Part shown: in pieces, positions 42,380-54,157 of the stretch
Position numbering within the stretch: the first letter of the stretch is position 1
Layout: each line of letters starts with the position of its first letter
Assembly: GCF_001735715.1 (NCBI RefSeq)
Contig: NZ_CP017259.1
Location: forward strand, 1,671,501-1,735,500
Source: Formosa sp. Hel3_A1_48
Lineage (GTDB): Bacteria > Bacteroidota > Bacteroidia > Flavobacteriales > Flavobacteriaceae
Length of the DNA: 64,000 nucleotides
Direction of reading: 5' to 3'
The notes under the pieces: generated by a model
Databases searched by the model: none
Seen by the model: the letters and a program-made list of their open reading frames with translations, nothing else
Told to the model about the DNA's origin: nothing
Program-made: the position numbers and the translations under genes

Positions 42380-43570
42380 TTAGATGGAGGTGACTTCAGA
42401 GCAATCCAAGACCCATTTTTTAGCTTCAGAAGACGTGAAAAATAAAAAGCGTTCTCCGCCGTCTGAAAGTTTAAAAATCGTTTTTAAGTGTTCTGTTTTT
42501 TCGGGAAAGTTTCTGGTTTTCACATTAGCCTTTTGGCCATTGAGTAGTGCTTTTAGCTTTTTTTTGTTGTAGGGGTGTACTCGATTTATCCGGTAGGCCT
42601 TGCCTGGAAAGTCGTCAATGGCTAGTTCTGAGGTGTACAGATGGGTGTGTTGCGCTAACTTTTTTACATTAAATCGATTTGAAACTAGTTTAAAGGCGCC
42701 TGATTTGAGAACTGCAGCATTAGGTTCGTATAGGAATAGAGCAGGGAGTGCAAAATCCGATGAACTCTGTAATTCATCAGAAGTTTTAAATTCAAAAACT
42801 TCTTGCGTGCTGTCTAAGTTTATGGCCTTGATCAAGGGAGCTCCATGGTATTCATTTTTTAAGATAAACAAGAGTTCCTTAACTTCATTTTTGACTGCCA
42901 CGATATGTATTTCTTTCGTTTGTGGCAGTACTTCAAGCGCTGCATGAATATCCAGCATTGGGGATAATTTCACTAAAACCTGGGGACTGTGTTTAAAGAA
43001 CAGGTCTAGGTGTTTCGTTACATTAGGAGTGCAATCTTCAATAAAAAACCGTTTATTTTTTTGAACATCTCTTCGCGAAGGGTCGATGTAAATCCAATCT
43101 AGCGCTTCAGTGTTGTTTTTTAAATACTCTAATCCGTCGGTGGCAATAGTTTTTATATTGTTAGCCTTCAGTATTCGAAAATTATGAGCTGCGATTTCTG
43201 ACAATTCCGTTTCAATTTCACAATGCACTACTGTTTTAATTTTTTTAGAAAAATAAAAGCTATCTACACCAAATCCACCGCTAAGATCTATAAGTAGCCC
43301 CCCTTCAAGCATTGCGCTTTTATATAAAGCAGTTTTCTCTGAAGATGTTTGTTCAATATTGAGTTTAGCAGGATAATAAATACCTAAACTATTAAACCAA
43401 GTTGGTAGTTTTTTTTTGCATTTGTTCTTGGACTGAATTTGCTGCATGAGTTCTGCTGTCTCCACTTCTGAAAAAGGACTTCCTTTGAGTGCTAAATCAT
43501 GAACATTTGCATTCAAATGTCTGTTGATGAATGTTTGCACTTTTAGCGCTAGAAGTTTAGAGTTCAACAT
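42380..43570 (-). CDS. Class I SAM-dependent methyltransferase, THUMP-like
   Basis: About 396 residues from the ATG at 43570 (MLNSKLLALKVQTF), which overlaps the TrmH-family gene by 14 bases; the frame continues upstream to 43624 without conserved sequence. SAM-binding motif I is LLIDLSGGFGVDSFYFS, followed by VVHCEIETELSEIAAHNF and the catalytic-type motif IYIDPSRRD. A C-terminal part (about 310-396) resembles the THUMP-like domain found in this Bacteroidota family. Probably an RNA or protein methyltransferase; the target is not known. It lies in a run of RNA-modification genes (TrmH family, rsmE, tsaD), which supports RNA. Confidence 0.82.
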   Translation of the reverse strand: MLNSKLLALKVQTFINRHLNANVHDLALKGSPFSEVETAELMQQIQSKNKCKKKLPTWFNSLGIYYPAKLNIEQTSSEKTALYKSAMLEGGLLIDLSGGFGVDSFYFSKKIKTVVHCEIETELSEIAAHNFRILKANNIKTIATDGLEYLKNNTEALDWIYIDPSRRDVQKNKRFFIEDCTPNVTKHLDLFFKHSPQVLVKLSPMLDIHAALEVLPQTKEIHIVAVKNEVKELLFILKNEYHGAPLIKAINLDSTQEVFEFKTSDELQSSSDFALPALFLYEPNAAVLKSGAFKLVSNRFNVKKLAQHTHLYTSELAIDDFPGKAYRINRVHPYNKKKLKALLNGQKANVKTRNFPEKTEHLKTIFKLSDGGERFLFFTSSEAKKWVLDCSEVTSI

Positions 43571-44066
43571 TCTGTAATTTATTGGTGAGGGTATACAAAG
43601 CGATTGAGGTGGCTTGAACCACATTCATGCTGCTGTTTTGGCCGTACATTTCCACATGGCAGCAAAAATCCAACACCTTTAGCACAGCCTCATTTATTCC
43701 ATGCCGCTCAGCACCGATCACGAGGGCAATTTTTTGTTCTTTTTTAAGCGCAATAGACGCTATAGCAGTACTTGAATCTGTAATTTCTAGACCCACTAGT
43801 ACATACCCCTCTTTGCGTAACTGCTCTAATGCAGGGCCAAGGTCCTCCTTTTGTTCGTAATCTATTGCTTTTTCAGTGGCTCTAGAGGTATTCCATACTT
43901 TCCTGTTGAGCTCCAAAGTTCCGCCTAAAATTAGTTTTTGAACTCCAAATGCGTCTGCAATACGAAACAACCCGCCCACATTTGCTGGACGGACAACATG
44001 GTCTGTTAGCAAGATAATAGGGAATTTTTTGGCTTTAAATTTTGAATTGTAGTGGTTAAGCTGCAT
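43557..44066 (-). CDS. TrmH/SpoU-family RNA 2'-O-methyltransferase
   Basis: 169-residue knotted SPOUT methyltransferase. Motifs: LLTDHVVRPANVGGLFRIADAFG (motif 1, with the Asn-Val-Gly-Gly loop and Arg), LVIGAERHGINEAVLKVLDF (motif 2), and MYGQNSSMNVVQATSIALYTL (motif 3, Ser-Met-Asn-Val). It lacks the N-terminal substrate-binding domain of RlmB, resembling the small flavobacterial TrmH/TrmL-type proteins. It methylates a ribose in rRNA or tRNA; the exact site is unknown. Overlaps the next gene downstream. Confidence 0.9.
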   Translation of the reverse strand: MQLNHYNSKFKAKKFPIILLTDHVVRPANVGGLFRIADAFGVQKLILGGTLELNRKVWNTSRATEKAIDYEQKEDLGPALEQLRKEGYVLVGLEITDSSTAIASIALKKEQKIALVIGAERHGINEAVLKVLDFCCHVEMYGQNSSMNVVQATSIALYTLTNKLQNVEL

Positions 44067-44077
44067 CTGATTAATAA

Positions 44078-44725
44078 TTAAAATTCGAAAGCATACTTAA
44101 TGATATTAGCCCCCATTTGTAGTGCTTTTAGCCGAATATCTTCGGGGTCTTTATGCACCGACTGATCCTCCCAACCATCGCTAAGGTCACTTTCAAACGT
44201 ACACAAAAGTATGAGTCTATTCTCGTGAAAAATACCCAATGCCTGTGGCGCTAAGCCATCGTGTTCGTGGATTTTTGGAAGGCCGTCAGGGAATTCAAAA
44301 ATAAGATTGAAAATAGGATGATCGCTTGGAACTTCTTTTAAAACTTTAGAGGGGAATAGCTTTTTTAGTTGGGGCAAAATATAGGGCTTCATGCCATAAT
44401 TATCATCGATATGCAAGAACCCGCCACCAATGAGGTAGGTGTTTAGGTTTTTTAGTGCTTCATCTGAAAAAACGACGTTTCCATGGCCAGTCATGTGAAT
44501 AAATGGATAGCTGAACAAAGCGGGGTCTTCAGGATGAACGACTTCTGGTTTTAACTTTAGTTTGGTGGCGCCATGGGTGTTGCTAAATTGAATCAAATTT
44601 TTTAGTGCCGTGGGGTTGCTGTACCAGTCGCCGCCGCCGTCATACTTTAAGACAGCAAGGGTTTGCCCTTGACTCCTTGTCATGGGAACGATAACTAAAA
44701 GAACAATTAGAATTAGATTACGCAT
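44078..44725 (-). CDS. DUF4159 domain-containing exported protein
   Basis: 215 residues with a signal peptide (1-20) and a single DUF4159 domain: LAVLKYDGGGDWYSNPTAL, FIHMTGHGNVVFSDEALKNL, GGGFLHIDDNYGMKPYI, and LCTFESDLSDGWEDQ. The fold is glutamine-amidotransferase-like, and no catalytic Cys is obvious. The family often accompanies MoxR/BatA-type gene clusters; here it lies between rsmE (eight-base overlap) and a TrmH-family gene. Function unknown. Confidence 0.87.
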   Translation of the reverse strand: MRNLILIVLLVIVPMTRSQGQTLAVLKYDGGGDWYSNPTALKNLIQFSNTHGATKLKLKPEVVHPEDPALFSYPFIHMTGHGNVVFSDEALKNLNTYLIGGGFLHIDDNYGMKPYILPQLKKLFPSKVLKEVPSDHPIFNLIFEFPDGLPKIHEHDGLAPQALGIFHENRLILLCTFESDLSDGWEDQSVHKDPEDIRLKALQMGANIIKYAFEF

Positions 44726-45422
44726 TGTGGAGTTCTATGGTGTGGCATGCTGCAATGGCAGCTGTTTCTGTTCGTAAGCGTGCTCGCCCCAGGCTAACAG
44801 CTTGAAAACCTGAGTCTAGTGCCATTTTAATCTCAGCAGCTGTAAAATCTCCTTCAGGACCGATTAATATCAAAATATTTTTTTTGGACCTTAGTTCATC
44901 TTTCAAATGTGGCTGCCCCTCTTCCAGGCAATGTGCGATGTATCGATCTTCTTCTGTTTTTGTTTTTAGGAATTCTTCAAAACGAACAGCGGGATTTAGG
45001 ATAGGGAAATGGGTGCGAAGCGACTGCTTTGACGCGGCTTCTACAATCTTTTTATAGCGTTCTGGCTTGATGGTTTTACGTTCACTGCGCTTGCAAATAA
45101 TTGGTGTGATAAAGTCTACTCCAAGTTCGGTGGCTTTTTCTAGAAACCATTCATAACGGTCATTGGTTTTGGTGGGTGCAACCGCCAAATGAACGCTGTA
45201 TCCCTTGGATGCAATGGAACTAGTAGTGGTGATGGATACGGTGCATTTGTTTGGATTTTCAGTTAGAATTACAGCTTCAAATAAAAATCCTAAACCATTG
45301 GTAATGTTTAATTTATCTCCAGTCTTCTTACGCAAAACTTTAATTATATGTCGACTTTCATTTTTATCAAAACAAAATTCCTTGTCTTTTGCTCTTAAGT
45401 CTGAATTATAAAATAATTGCAT
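44718..45422 (-). CDS. rsmE: 16S rRNA (uracil(1498)-N(3))-methyltransferase
   Basis: 234-residue RsmE. The N-terminal PUA-like region is MQLFYNSDLRAKDKEFCFDK with SRHIIKVLRKKTGDKL. The SPOUT domain shows KTNDRYEWFLEKATELGVDFI, IICKRSERKTIKPERYKKI, AASKQSLRTHFPIL, ILIGPEGDFTAAEI and SLGRARLRTETAAIAA, the diagnostic C-terminal knot. It modifies N3 of U1498 in the decoding site of the small subunit. Ten bases downstream of tsaD in a likely operon. Confidence 0.95.
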   Translation of the reverse strand: MQLFYNSDLRAKDKEFCFDKNESRHIIKVLRKKTGDKLNITNGLGFLFEAVILTENPNKCTVSITTTSSIASKGYSVHLAVAPTKTNDRYEWFLEKATELGVDFITPIICKRSERKTIKPERYKKIVEAASKQSLRTHFPILNPAVRFEEFLKTKTEEDRYIAHCLEEGQPHLKDELRSKKNILILIGPEGDFTAAEIKMALDSGFQAVSLGRARLRTETAAIAACHTIELHNA

Positions 45423-45431
45423 TTTTTATTT

Positions 45432-46454
45432 TTATAGTTTTAGTCGTGCTGTAGCCATTGTATTTTGCGGTGCGAAATCATTTTTCAAGTACTTTAAATA
45501 CCCTACAATACCAATCATAGCAGCATTGTCTGTGGTGAACTCAAAAGCCGGAATGTACGTTTTCCATCCGTATTTTTGTTCCGTATTTTTTAGTGCAGTA
45601 CGAATGCCAGAATTGGCTGAGACCCCTCCGCCAATTGCAATGCTTTTTATCCCTGTTTCTTGAACAGCAAGCTTCAGCTTGTCCATAAGAATACCCACTA
45701 TTGTATATTGTATGGAGGCACAAATAGCGTTCAAGTTTTGAGCTATAAATTCAGGGTTATTTTTAGATTGGTCTCTAATGAAATATAAAATTGCTGTTTT
45801 GAGCCCCGAGAAACTAAAATTCAGTCCCTTGACTTTTGGTTTAGTAAATTTATAGGCTTTAGGGTCGCCTAATTTTGCGCGTTTGTCAATTTCAGGTCCC
45901 GCAGGATAGCCTAGTCCTAATAGTTTACCGCTTTTATCGAAAGCTTCCCCTACAGCATCATCTATGGTTTCGCCTATAACCGTCATATCAAAAGCATCAT
46001 CTACACGTACTATTTGGGTGTGCCCCCCAGAAATAGTCATGGCCAAAAACGGAAATTCTGGCTTTTCATAGCCTTCTTTATCTATAAAATGCGCCAATAT
46101 ATGGGCTTGCATATGATTAACTTCAATCAAAGGGATGTCTAATCCAAAGGCTAAAGATTTAGCAAAGGAGCTTCCCACTAGAAGTGAGCCCATCAGACCG
46201 GGACCTTTTGTAAATGCAACTGCTGAAAGCTGATTTTTTGAAATTCCTGCTGTTTTTAGTGCTTGATCGACAACCGGAACAATATTTTGTTGATGTGCCC
46301 GTGATGCTAGTTCAGGAACAACCCCGCCGTAAGCCTCATGAATAGACTGATTTGCAATAATGTTGCTTAAAACCTTACCATTGTGTAAAACTGCCGCTGC
46401 AGTATCGTCACAAGAAGATTCAATTCCTAGTATGTAAACATTTTCTTTGTGCAT
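45432..46454 (-). CDS. tsaD: tRNA N6-adenosine threonylcarbamoyltransferase
   Basis: 340-residue ASKHA-fold enzyme that transfers the threonylcarbamoyl group to A37 of ANN-decoding tRNAs, with TsaB and TsaE. Motifs: ILGIESSCDDTAAAVLHNG, the metal-binding VNHMQAHILAHFID, FPFLAMTISGGHTQIV, DDAVGEAFDKSGKLLGLGYP and IAIGGGVSANSGIR, then FTTDNAAMIGIVGY. Complete with normal length. Divergent from tamB, an arrangement familiar from Flavobacteriaceae. Confidence 0.97.
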   Translation of the reverse strand: MHKENVYILGIESSCDDTAAAVLHNGKVLSNIIANQSIHEAYGGVVPELASRAHQQNIVPVVDQALKTAGISKNQLSAVAFTKGPGLMGSLLVGSSFAKSLAFGLDIPLIEVNHMQAHILAHFIDKEGYEKPEFPFLAMTISGGHTQIVRVDDAFDMTVIGETIDDAVGEAFDKSGKLLGLGYPAGPEIDKRAKLGDPKAYKFTKPKVKGLNFSFSGLKTAILYFIRDQSKNNPEFIAQNLNAICASIQYTIVGILMDKLKLAVQETGIKSIAIGGGVSANSGIRTALKNTEQKYGWKTYIPAFEFTTDNAAMIGIVGYLKYLKNDFAPQNTMATARLKL

Positions 46455-46575
46455 TGAAGGATATCCTCAATTTATTCGTTTTCTTTGTATAAGTTTGGCA
46501 GAGCTTTTGCAGTGTCAACTAATTGTTTTACAAAGAAATAAAAAAAAGGCAGATGCATTGTGTAAAACTGCCGCT
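46381..46575. repeat. Short direct repeat pair spanning the tsaD start and its upstream gap
   Basis: The 18-mer TTGTGTAAAACTGCCGCT occurs at 46381-46398 inside tsaD and again at 46558-46575 in the tsaD-tamB intergenic region, about 177 bases apart. The intergenic copy forms a weak hairpin with a preceding GGCAG (46548-46552). It probably reflects a small local duplication. Confidence 0.75.
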
Positions 46576-46623
46576 AAATTTTTTGTTTGTTTTTTGATTT
46601 TATAATTTTACTATAACTTTTAG

Positions 46624-49600
46624 GTGATAAGAACACGGCGCAACATATTTTTAAGGATTATATCAGCAATTGTGCTGTTTTTTCTCATCTTGATGTTGCT
46701 GCTCAGTATTCCTGGTGTTCAAACCTTTTTGGGACGTTATGCTACGAACCAAATAAATGCCACTTACGGCACGGCCATTAATGTAGAAAAGGTCGGAATT
46801 CAATTTAATGGAGATTTAGAGCTCAAAAATATTTTAATTAAGGATCACCACAACGATACATTGATTGCGGCTGATGAACTCAATAGTTCGCTTTTAGATT
46901 TTGCAAAGATTAAAACCAATGCCCTCGTTTTTGGCGACATTGATTTATACAATTTGCGCTTCAACATCAAAACCTATAAAGGCGAAGAGGACTCCAATTT
47001 AGATATTTTTGCAGACAGCTTTAAAGTTGATAAAAAGAAATCGGATTCTCCATTTGTACTCTCCTCAAAGGATGTTACAATTTACGACAGCCATTTTACC
47101 CTTTCTAACGAAAATAAAAACGAAAACGCACGGCTTTTAGAATTTAATCAATTAAACATCAATGCGGCTGATTTTCTCATTAGAGGTCCAGAAGTTTCCT
47201 TGGATGTTAATACCTTAAGTTTTTCGGATCCTAGAGGAGTGGAAATGCATAACTTGCAAACAGATTTCAAATACACACTGACTTCAATGCTGTTTGATAA
47301 TTTGCGTATTCAAACGCTCAATTCTAAGTTAATTGGAGCTTTGGAATTCAATTACAAAAGAGAAGATTTAAAGCAATTTTACGACAAGGTATTTCTTTCG
47401 GGTGAGTTTAAAAACAGTACCATTAATTTAGGAGAGCTTAATGTATTTTTCCCAGAATTTGGTGCCAGTGAAAATATCACGTTTGACACTCAGATTTCAG
47501 GAACACTTAACGAATTGCTTTTGCAAGATTTTCATTTGGAATCCAACAAAAGTACTTTTATTGATGGTAATTTTGAATTTAAAAATTTAATAGACGCTGA
47601 AGCTAAACCTTTTCAAATGCGGGGTGATATTGCGCGTTTAGCATCCAAGTACACGGACTTAAAAGGGATTCTACCGCGAATACTGGGACAAAATATTCCG
47701 TCGAATTTGTCAGCTTTAGGCATGTTTACAATTCGCGGGACCACGCTTATTTCAGGCCCTACAATAGATGCTGACTTCGAAGCTAACACGGCCTTGGGGA
47801 CTGTGGTTGCAGATCTTGAACTTTCAAAAATTAAATTCATAGATGATGCTGAATATGAGGGGCTGATTGAATTTAAAGATTTTGATTTAGGACAGCTTAT
47901 TGGGCAACCAAATTTTGGGCTTATGTCTTCACAATTCAAATTAAAAGGCAGAGGCTTTACATTAGAAAAATTAAAATCGAACGTCGAAGGCAACTGTTCT
48001 ACTTTTGAGTTCAATAATTACCTGTATTCTAATTTAGATGTTCAGGGTCTTGTTCAAGACAAGGTGTTTAATGGCGCTCTCAGTGTGGTTGATCCCAGTC
48101 TCACGATGGATTTTGAGGGTCTTGTTGATTTTTCTGATGAAGAAAATATTTACGACTTTTCAGCAAGTATTGCCAATGCAGATTTGAATGCTTTGCATTT
48201 TGTTGAGCGCGATTCGATCGCTGTTTTCAATGGTACAGTCGCTATGGACATGAGAGGGACAAATTTAGATGATGTCCGCGGCTTTCTTCAATTTAAAAAC
48301 ACCTCATACTCAAACCAAAATGATGATTATTATTTTGAAGACTTTCAGGTTTCATCAGATTTTAACCTTAACAATATCCGCACAATTTCAGTGAACTCCC
48401 CGGAGATTATTAGAGGAACATTTAAAGGGAATTTCATTGTTAAAGAACTTCCAAAATTGGTAAATAATGCACTTAGTGAAATTTATTCACGAAAAGACAT
48501 TAATGACATCACACCAAACCAGTCGCTTGATTTTAACTTTAAAATTTACAATAAAATTATCGAGGTTTTTTACCCCAATCTGCGTTTAGGTTCAAATACT
48601 TTTGTTCGTGGAACTCTGCACAGTGACCCTGAAAAATTTTCGCTAAAATTCAAGTCACCTAAAATTAACTTTGACAACTATTTTGCTGAACAGATTGAGG
48701 TTCAACTCATAAATGACAATCCAATTTTCAATACCTACGTCGAACTGGATAGCTTAAGCACTCCTTTTTACGCTGCAAAAGATTTTAGCCTTATTAATGT
48801 TACGCTTAACGATACGCTTTACATCAAATCGCAATTTAAGGGCGGACGACAATCTTCTGATAATTTTGATTTCAATTTATTTTACACTACAGATGAGGAA
48901 AAATCTATTTTAGGTTTGAAACCGTCTTTTGTGAATTTTAAAAATACCCCATGGCGGCTGAATGCAAACAACAACTCCAAAAACAAGCTTGTTTTTGATT
49001 CAGCCTTTAATGAAGTTACCCTTCAGGACGTAGATATATCTTTTGAGGACGAACAATTAGTCATGAGCGGTCAGTCCAAAGACTCTCTTTCAGCTGATTT
49101 TAACCTTGATTTTAAAAATGTAGACTTGGCTAAAGTCACTCCTGAAATCGATAGCTTACAGTTGGGCGGAGTTGTAAACGGTAATTTAAATATTCTAAAA
49201 CAAAACGAAATTTACCTCCCAAAATCCTTGCTTACAATTGATGATTTTGAAGTTAACCGCTTTAATTTAGGTGCTTTTAATGCCTCTATTTCAGGAAATT
49301 CGTCTCTAACCAATTACGATGTGGATATTGTTGTAAAAGACGATAAAAACGAATCGTTTTCCGCTAAGGGGCGTTTAGATGTATCGGGCGATAATTCAAA
49401 TTTAGATTTACAATTGAAATTCAAAGATTTTCTGCTCGATCCTTTAGATCCGTTTGGAGGAGGTGTCATTAAAAAAATTAGAGGTAAAGTAAGTGGAAAT
49501 TCAACAATTACTGGACGCATACAACGTCCTCAAATCAATGGTTCTTTGACTTTAAATGAAGGTGGTATTGCGGTTCCCTACCTCAATATCGATTATGCTT

Positions 49601-51051
49601 TTTCTCCACAAACAAAAATAGATTTAATTGGGCAGCGTTTTGTATTCAAATCGGCTGCATTTACAGATACAAAATATAAGTCTGAAGGTGTTTTGAGTGG
49701 CGCACTCAGTCATGTGAATTTTAAAGATTGGGCAATAGATTTAGCGATTACCTCGGACCGGCTTTTGGTATTGAATACAAAAGAGTCAGATGATGCACTC
49801 TACTACGGAACCGGATTTGTGTCGGGTCAAATTGACATCACTGGCCCAATGAAACAGTTGTTTATCGAGGCAAACGTATCTACATCCAAAGGAACTGTAT
49901 TCAAGATTCCTCTTAGCGATAGCGAAATGATTAGTGAAAATTCGTACATCAAATTTATTAGCCCTGAAGAAAAAAACATCAAGAACAAGGGGCGAAACAT
50001 CAAGTTAGATGAAATAAAGGGTGTGGAAATGGAGTTTAACATGGATGTTACCGACGATGCTGAAATAGAAATTGTTTTTGACAAAGAAACCGGAAGCTCA
50101 GTCGTTGGGCGTGGAAATGGGAGTATGTTGGCGCAAATCAATACAAATGATAAGTTTTTGATGTTTGGAGATTTCCTGGTACTTTCAGGGTATTACAACT
50201 ACAGCATAGGAAGAGTAATTCAGAAAAAGTTCAAACTGGTTAAGGATGGTTCATTGGTTTGGGATGGCGATCCGCTTCAGGCCGAAATTAATCTCGAGGC
50301 TGTCTATGATGATATTTCTGTGAACCCATCCACTCTTTTAGATAACCCAATAAACCAGACCATTCCCGCAGAAGTTCTCATCAATTTGACTGGAGCGCTC
50401 GAAAAACCAGACTTGGCATTTGACATCCGTTTTCCAAATATAAATTCGGCACTAAACAGTGAGCTGAAGGACCGCCTTCGCGATAAGGACAAAAGAGACT
50501 TTCAGGCACTTTCCTTACTCACTACAGGTTCCTTTAGAAGTAAATTAGCTCTAGATTCTCAAGATGCATTTGAATTAGTTTCTGATGGTGTAACAAACGT
50601 TTTAAATGATATTTTTTCTGATGCTGATAATAAAGTCAAACTCGGCCTTAATTTAGATATTGGAAAGAATACTCCAGAATTTGAGACTGATAGTCGCGTT
50701 GGAGTCACCTTGTCTACAAAAATCAGTGAAAATGTATTGATCAATGGAAAGTTAGGAGTGCCTGTAGGTGGAGTCAGTGAAACTACGGTAGCTGGGGATT
50801 TCGAGGTTCAAGTACTTTTAAATGAAGACAGAACATTGTCGTTGAAGTTTTTCAACCGAGAAAACAGCATTCAAAATTTTGGTGAGCAAATTGGCTACAC
50901 CCAAGGGCTAGGTTTGTCCTATAATATAGAATTTGATAATCTTAGAGAGTTGTTCAAAGAATTGTTTGTAAATGAGAACAAAATTGATTCGACTAAACAA
51001 GAAAATAACGAGAATTCTTCCCTTCCAGATTATATGGAATTCAAACAATAA
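46624..51051 (+). CDS. tamB: TamB-family translocation and assembly module protein (DUF490)
   Basis: 1475 residues, anchored by one N-terminal membrane helix (FLRIISAIVLFFLILMLLLS) with the rest periplasmic. It starts at GTG 46624. The body is a long beta-taco-like repeat typical of AsmA/TamB proteins, which bridge the inner and outer membranes and are linked to outer-membrane protein assembly or lipid transport. The C-terminal DUF490 signature is clear: KFLMFGDFLVLSGYYNYSIG, RVIQKKFKLVKDGSLVWDGD and LQAEINLEAVYD, followed by LLTTGSFRSK and the final beta-strands FNRENSIQNFGEQIGYTQGL. Divergent from tsaD, with a 169-base gap containing a TAAGTTTG -7-like octamer at 46490-46497. Confidence 0.93.
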   Translation: MIRTRRNIFLRIISAIVLFFLILMLLLSIPGVQTFLGRYATNQINATYGTAINVEKVGIQFNGDLELKNILIKDHHNDTLIAADELNSSLLDFAKIKTNALVFGDIDLYNLRFNIKTYKGEEDSNLDIFADSFKVDKKKSDSPFVLSSKDVTIYDSHFTLSNENKNENARLLEFNQLNINAADFLIRGPEVSLDVNTLSFSDPRGVEMHNLQTDFKYTLTSMLFDNLRIQTLNSKLIGALEFNYKREDLKQFYDKVFLSGEFKNSTINLGELNVFFPEFGASENITFDTQISGTLNELLLQDFHLESNKSTFIDGNFEFKNLIDAEAKPFQMRGDIARLASKYTDLKGILPRILGQNIPSNLSALGMFTIRGTTLISGPTIDADFEANTALGTVVADLELSKIKFIDDAEYEGLIEFKDFDLGQLIGQPNFGLMSSQFKLKGRGFTLEKLKSNVEGNCSTFEFNNYLYSNLDVQGLVQDKVFNGALSVVDPSLTMDFEGLVDFSDEENIYDFSASIANADLNALHFVERDSIAVFNGTVAMDMRGTNLDDVRGFLQFKNTSYSNQNDDYYFEDFQVSSDFNLNNIRTISVNSPEIIRGTFKGNFIVKELPKLVNNALSEIYSRKDINDITPNQSLDFNFKIYNKIIEVFYPNLRLGSNTFVRGTLHSDPEKFSLKFKSPKINFDNYFAEQIEVQLINDNPIFNTYVELDSLSTPFYAAKDFSLINVTLNDTLYIKSQFKGGRQSSDNFDFNLFYTTDEEKSILGLKPSFVNFKNTPWRLNANNNSKNKLVFDSAFNEVTLQDVDISFEDEQLVMSGQSKDSLSADFNLDFKNVDLAKVTPEIDSLQLGGVVNGNLNILKQNEIYLPKSLLTIDDFEVNRFNLGAFNASISGNSSLTNYDVDIVVKDDKNESFSAKGRLDVSGDNSNLDLQLKFKDFLLDPLDPFGGGVIKKIRGKVSGNSTITGRIQRPQINGSLTLNEGGIAVPYLNIDYAFSPQTKIDLIGQRFVFKSAAFTDTKYKSEGVLSGALSHVNFKDWAIDLAITSDRLLVLNTKESDDALYYGTGFVSGQIDITGPMKQLFIEANVSTSKGTVFKIPLSDSEMISENSYIKFISPEEKNIKNKGRNIKLDEIKGVEMEFNMDVTDDAEIEIVFDKETGSSVVGRGNGSMLAQINTNDKFLMFGDFLVLSGYYNYSIGRVIQKKFKLVKDGSLVWDGDPLQAEINLEAVYDDISVNPSTLLDNPINQTIPAEVLINLTGALEKPDLAFDIRFPNINSALNSELKDRLRDKDKRDFQALSLLTTGSFRSKLALDSQDAFELVSDGVTNVLNDIFSDADNKVKLGLNLDIGKNTPEFETDSRVGVTLSTKISENVLINGKLGVPVGGVSETTVAGDFEVQVLLNEDRTLSLKFFNRENSIQNFGEQIGYTQGLGLSYNIEFDNLRELFKELFVNENKIDSTKQENNENSSLPDYMEFKQ

Positions 51052-51208
51052 GCATTGAAAGGCTGTTAAATGCGTAAGTTTTCTGCTTAAAAATAGAATA
51101 GTTATTAACGAAAACGTTTGAATTTTGTATAGAATTAAAATTAAGTCCTCATAGCTGTATTTATCAAGCATAAGTTTATTAATTTAGCCGACTTAATGCT
51201 ATAATCAT

Positions 51209-53225
<2,017 letters not shown>

Positions 53226-53234
53226 TTCTTATTT

Positions 53235-53266
53235 AAAAAACACTGTTCGAATGAACGGTGTTTTTT
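53235..53266 (+). terminator. Rho-independent terminator after gap
   Basis: 14-bp stem (AAAAAACACTGTTC with GAACGGTGTTTTTT, one G-U pair) and a four-base GAAT loop, followed by more T residues. Ends the pfkA-gap unit. Confidence 0.92.
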
Positions 53267-53283
53267 TTTAATAATTTAGCATC

Positions 53284-54153
53284 ATGATTTTTATAATAGA
53301 CAGTGGCTCTACTAAGTGTGATTGGATTGCGATTGATCCCAAGACAGGAGAGCAGGTTTTTGAAAAACAAAGAACAAAAGGATTAAATCCTGCTATAATT
53401 TCTGAAGAGGAAGCACGCGAAGTCATAAACGCAAATAAAATACTTATTGATAATAAGTCTAAAGTTGATCATGTGTTTTTCTATGGCGCAGGCTGTGGTA
53501 CTGTAGAGGCTCCAAAAATGTTAAAAAGAGTACTAGAGTCTATATTCGTTAATGCTGTCGTAGAAGTGAAAGAGGACACTTATGCAGCTATATATTCAAC
53601 TGTTGGTGTAGCGCATAGTCCTGCAGTCGTTTGTATTTTGGGGACAGGCTCAAATTGCACTTATTTTGATGGTTCGGCTATTCACCAACGTGTAATTTCT
53701 TTGGGGTATTCAATAATGGATGATGCTTCTGGTAACTACTTTGGGCGCCAATTGTTACGTGATTATTATTTTAATTTTATGCCGCATGATTTGAAATTAA
53801 TTTTCAAAACACGCTACAACATGAACGACGATTTTATAAAGGTTAACCTATACAAACAACCTAATCCAAATGCTTATTTAGCGACTTTTGCCGAGTTTTT
53901 AATTTTGAATAAAGAATCAACTTATGTACAAGCTGTCATTAAAAAAGGCTTGAAGTCTTTTGTGGAAACCATGATCATGCAGTTCAAAGAGGAAATCAAA
54001 ACTGTGCCAGTTCATTTTGCAGGTTCAATCTCTTTTTTCCTTCAGCGCGAGATTAAAGAAGTCGCTCAAGAATATGGTTTTACCGTCGGTAATTTTCAAA
54101 GACGTCCCATTGAAGGCTTAGCAGACTACCATACAAGACAATTACAGGGTTAG
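53284..54153 (+). CDS. N-acetylglucosamine kinase-like ATPase (BadF/BadG family)
   Basis: 289-residue ASKHA-fold kinase. Phosphate-1 motif IIDSGSTKCDWIAID, phosphate-2 VVCILGTGSNCTYFDGS, and SLGYSIMDDASGNYFGRQLL, a pattern conserved in bacterial N-acetylglucosamine kinases of the BadF/BadG/BcrA/BcrD family. Likely phosphorylates an amino sugar, perhaps during cell-wall recycling. The amidase (57364) and family 3 glycoside hydrolase (63364) nearby would fit, though they are not in the same operon. Convergent with ridA. Confidence 0.83.
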   Translation: MIFIIDSGSTKCDWIAIDPKTGEQVFEKQRTKGLNPAIISEEEAREVINANKILIDNKSKVDHVFFYGAGCGTVEAPKMLKRVLESIFVNAVVEVKEDTYAAIYSTVGVAHSPAVVCILGTGSNCTYFDGSAIHQRVISLGYSIMDDASGNYFGRQLLRDYYFNFMPHDLKLIFKTRYNMNDDFIKVNLYKQPNPNAYLATFAEFLILNKESTYVQAVIKKGLKSFVETMIMQFKEEIKTVPVHFAGSISFFLQREIKEVAQEYGFTVGNFQRRPIEGLADYHTRQLQG

Positions 54154-54157
54154 TCGT

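Noticed and set aside
49827-50141. Long minus-strand frames inside tamB, lptD, wzc and pfkA
   Set aside because: They lie wholly within well-supported genes on the other strand, have Ser/Leu-rich shadow composition and no recognisable domain.
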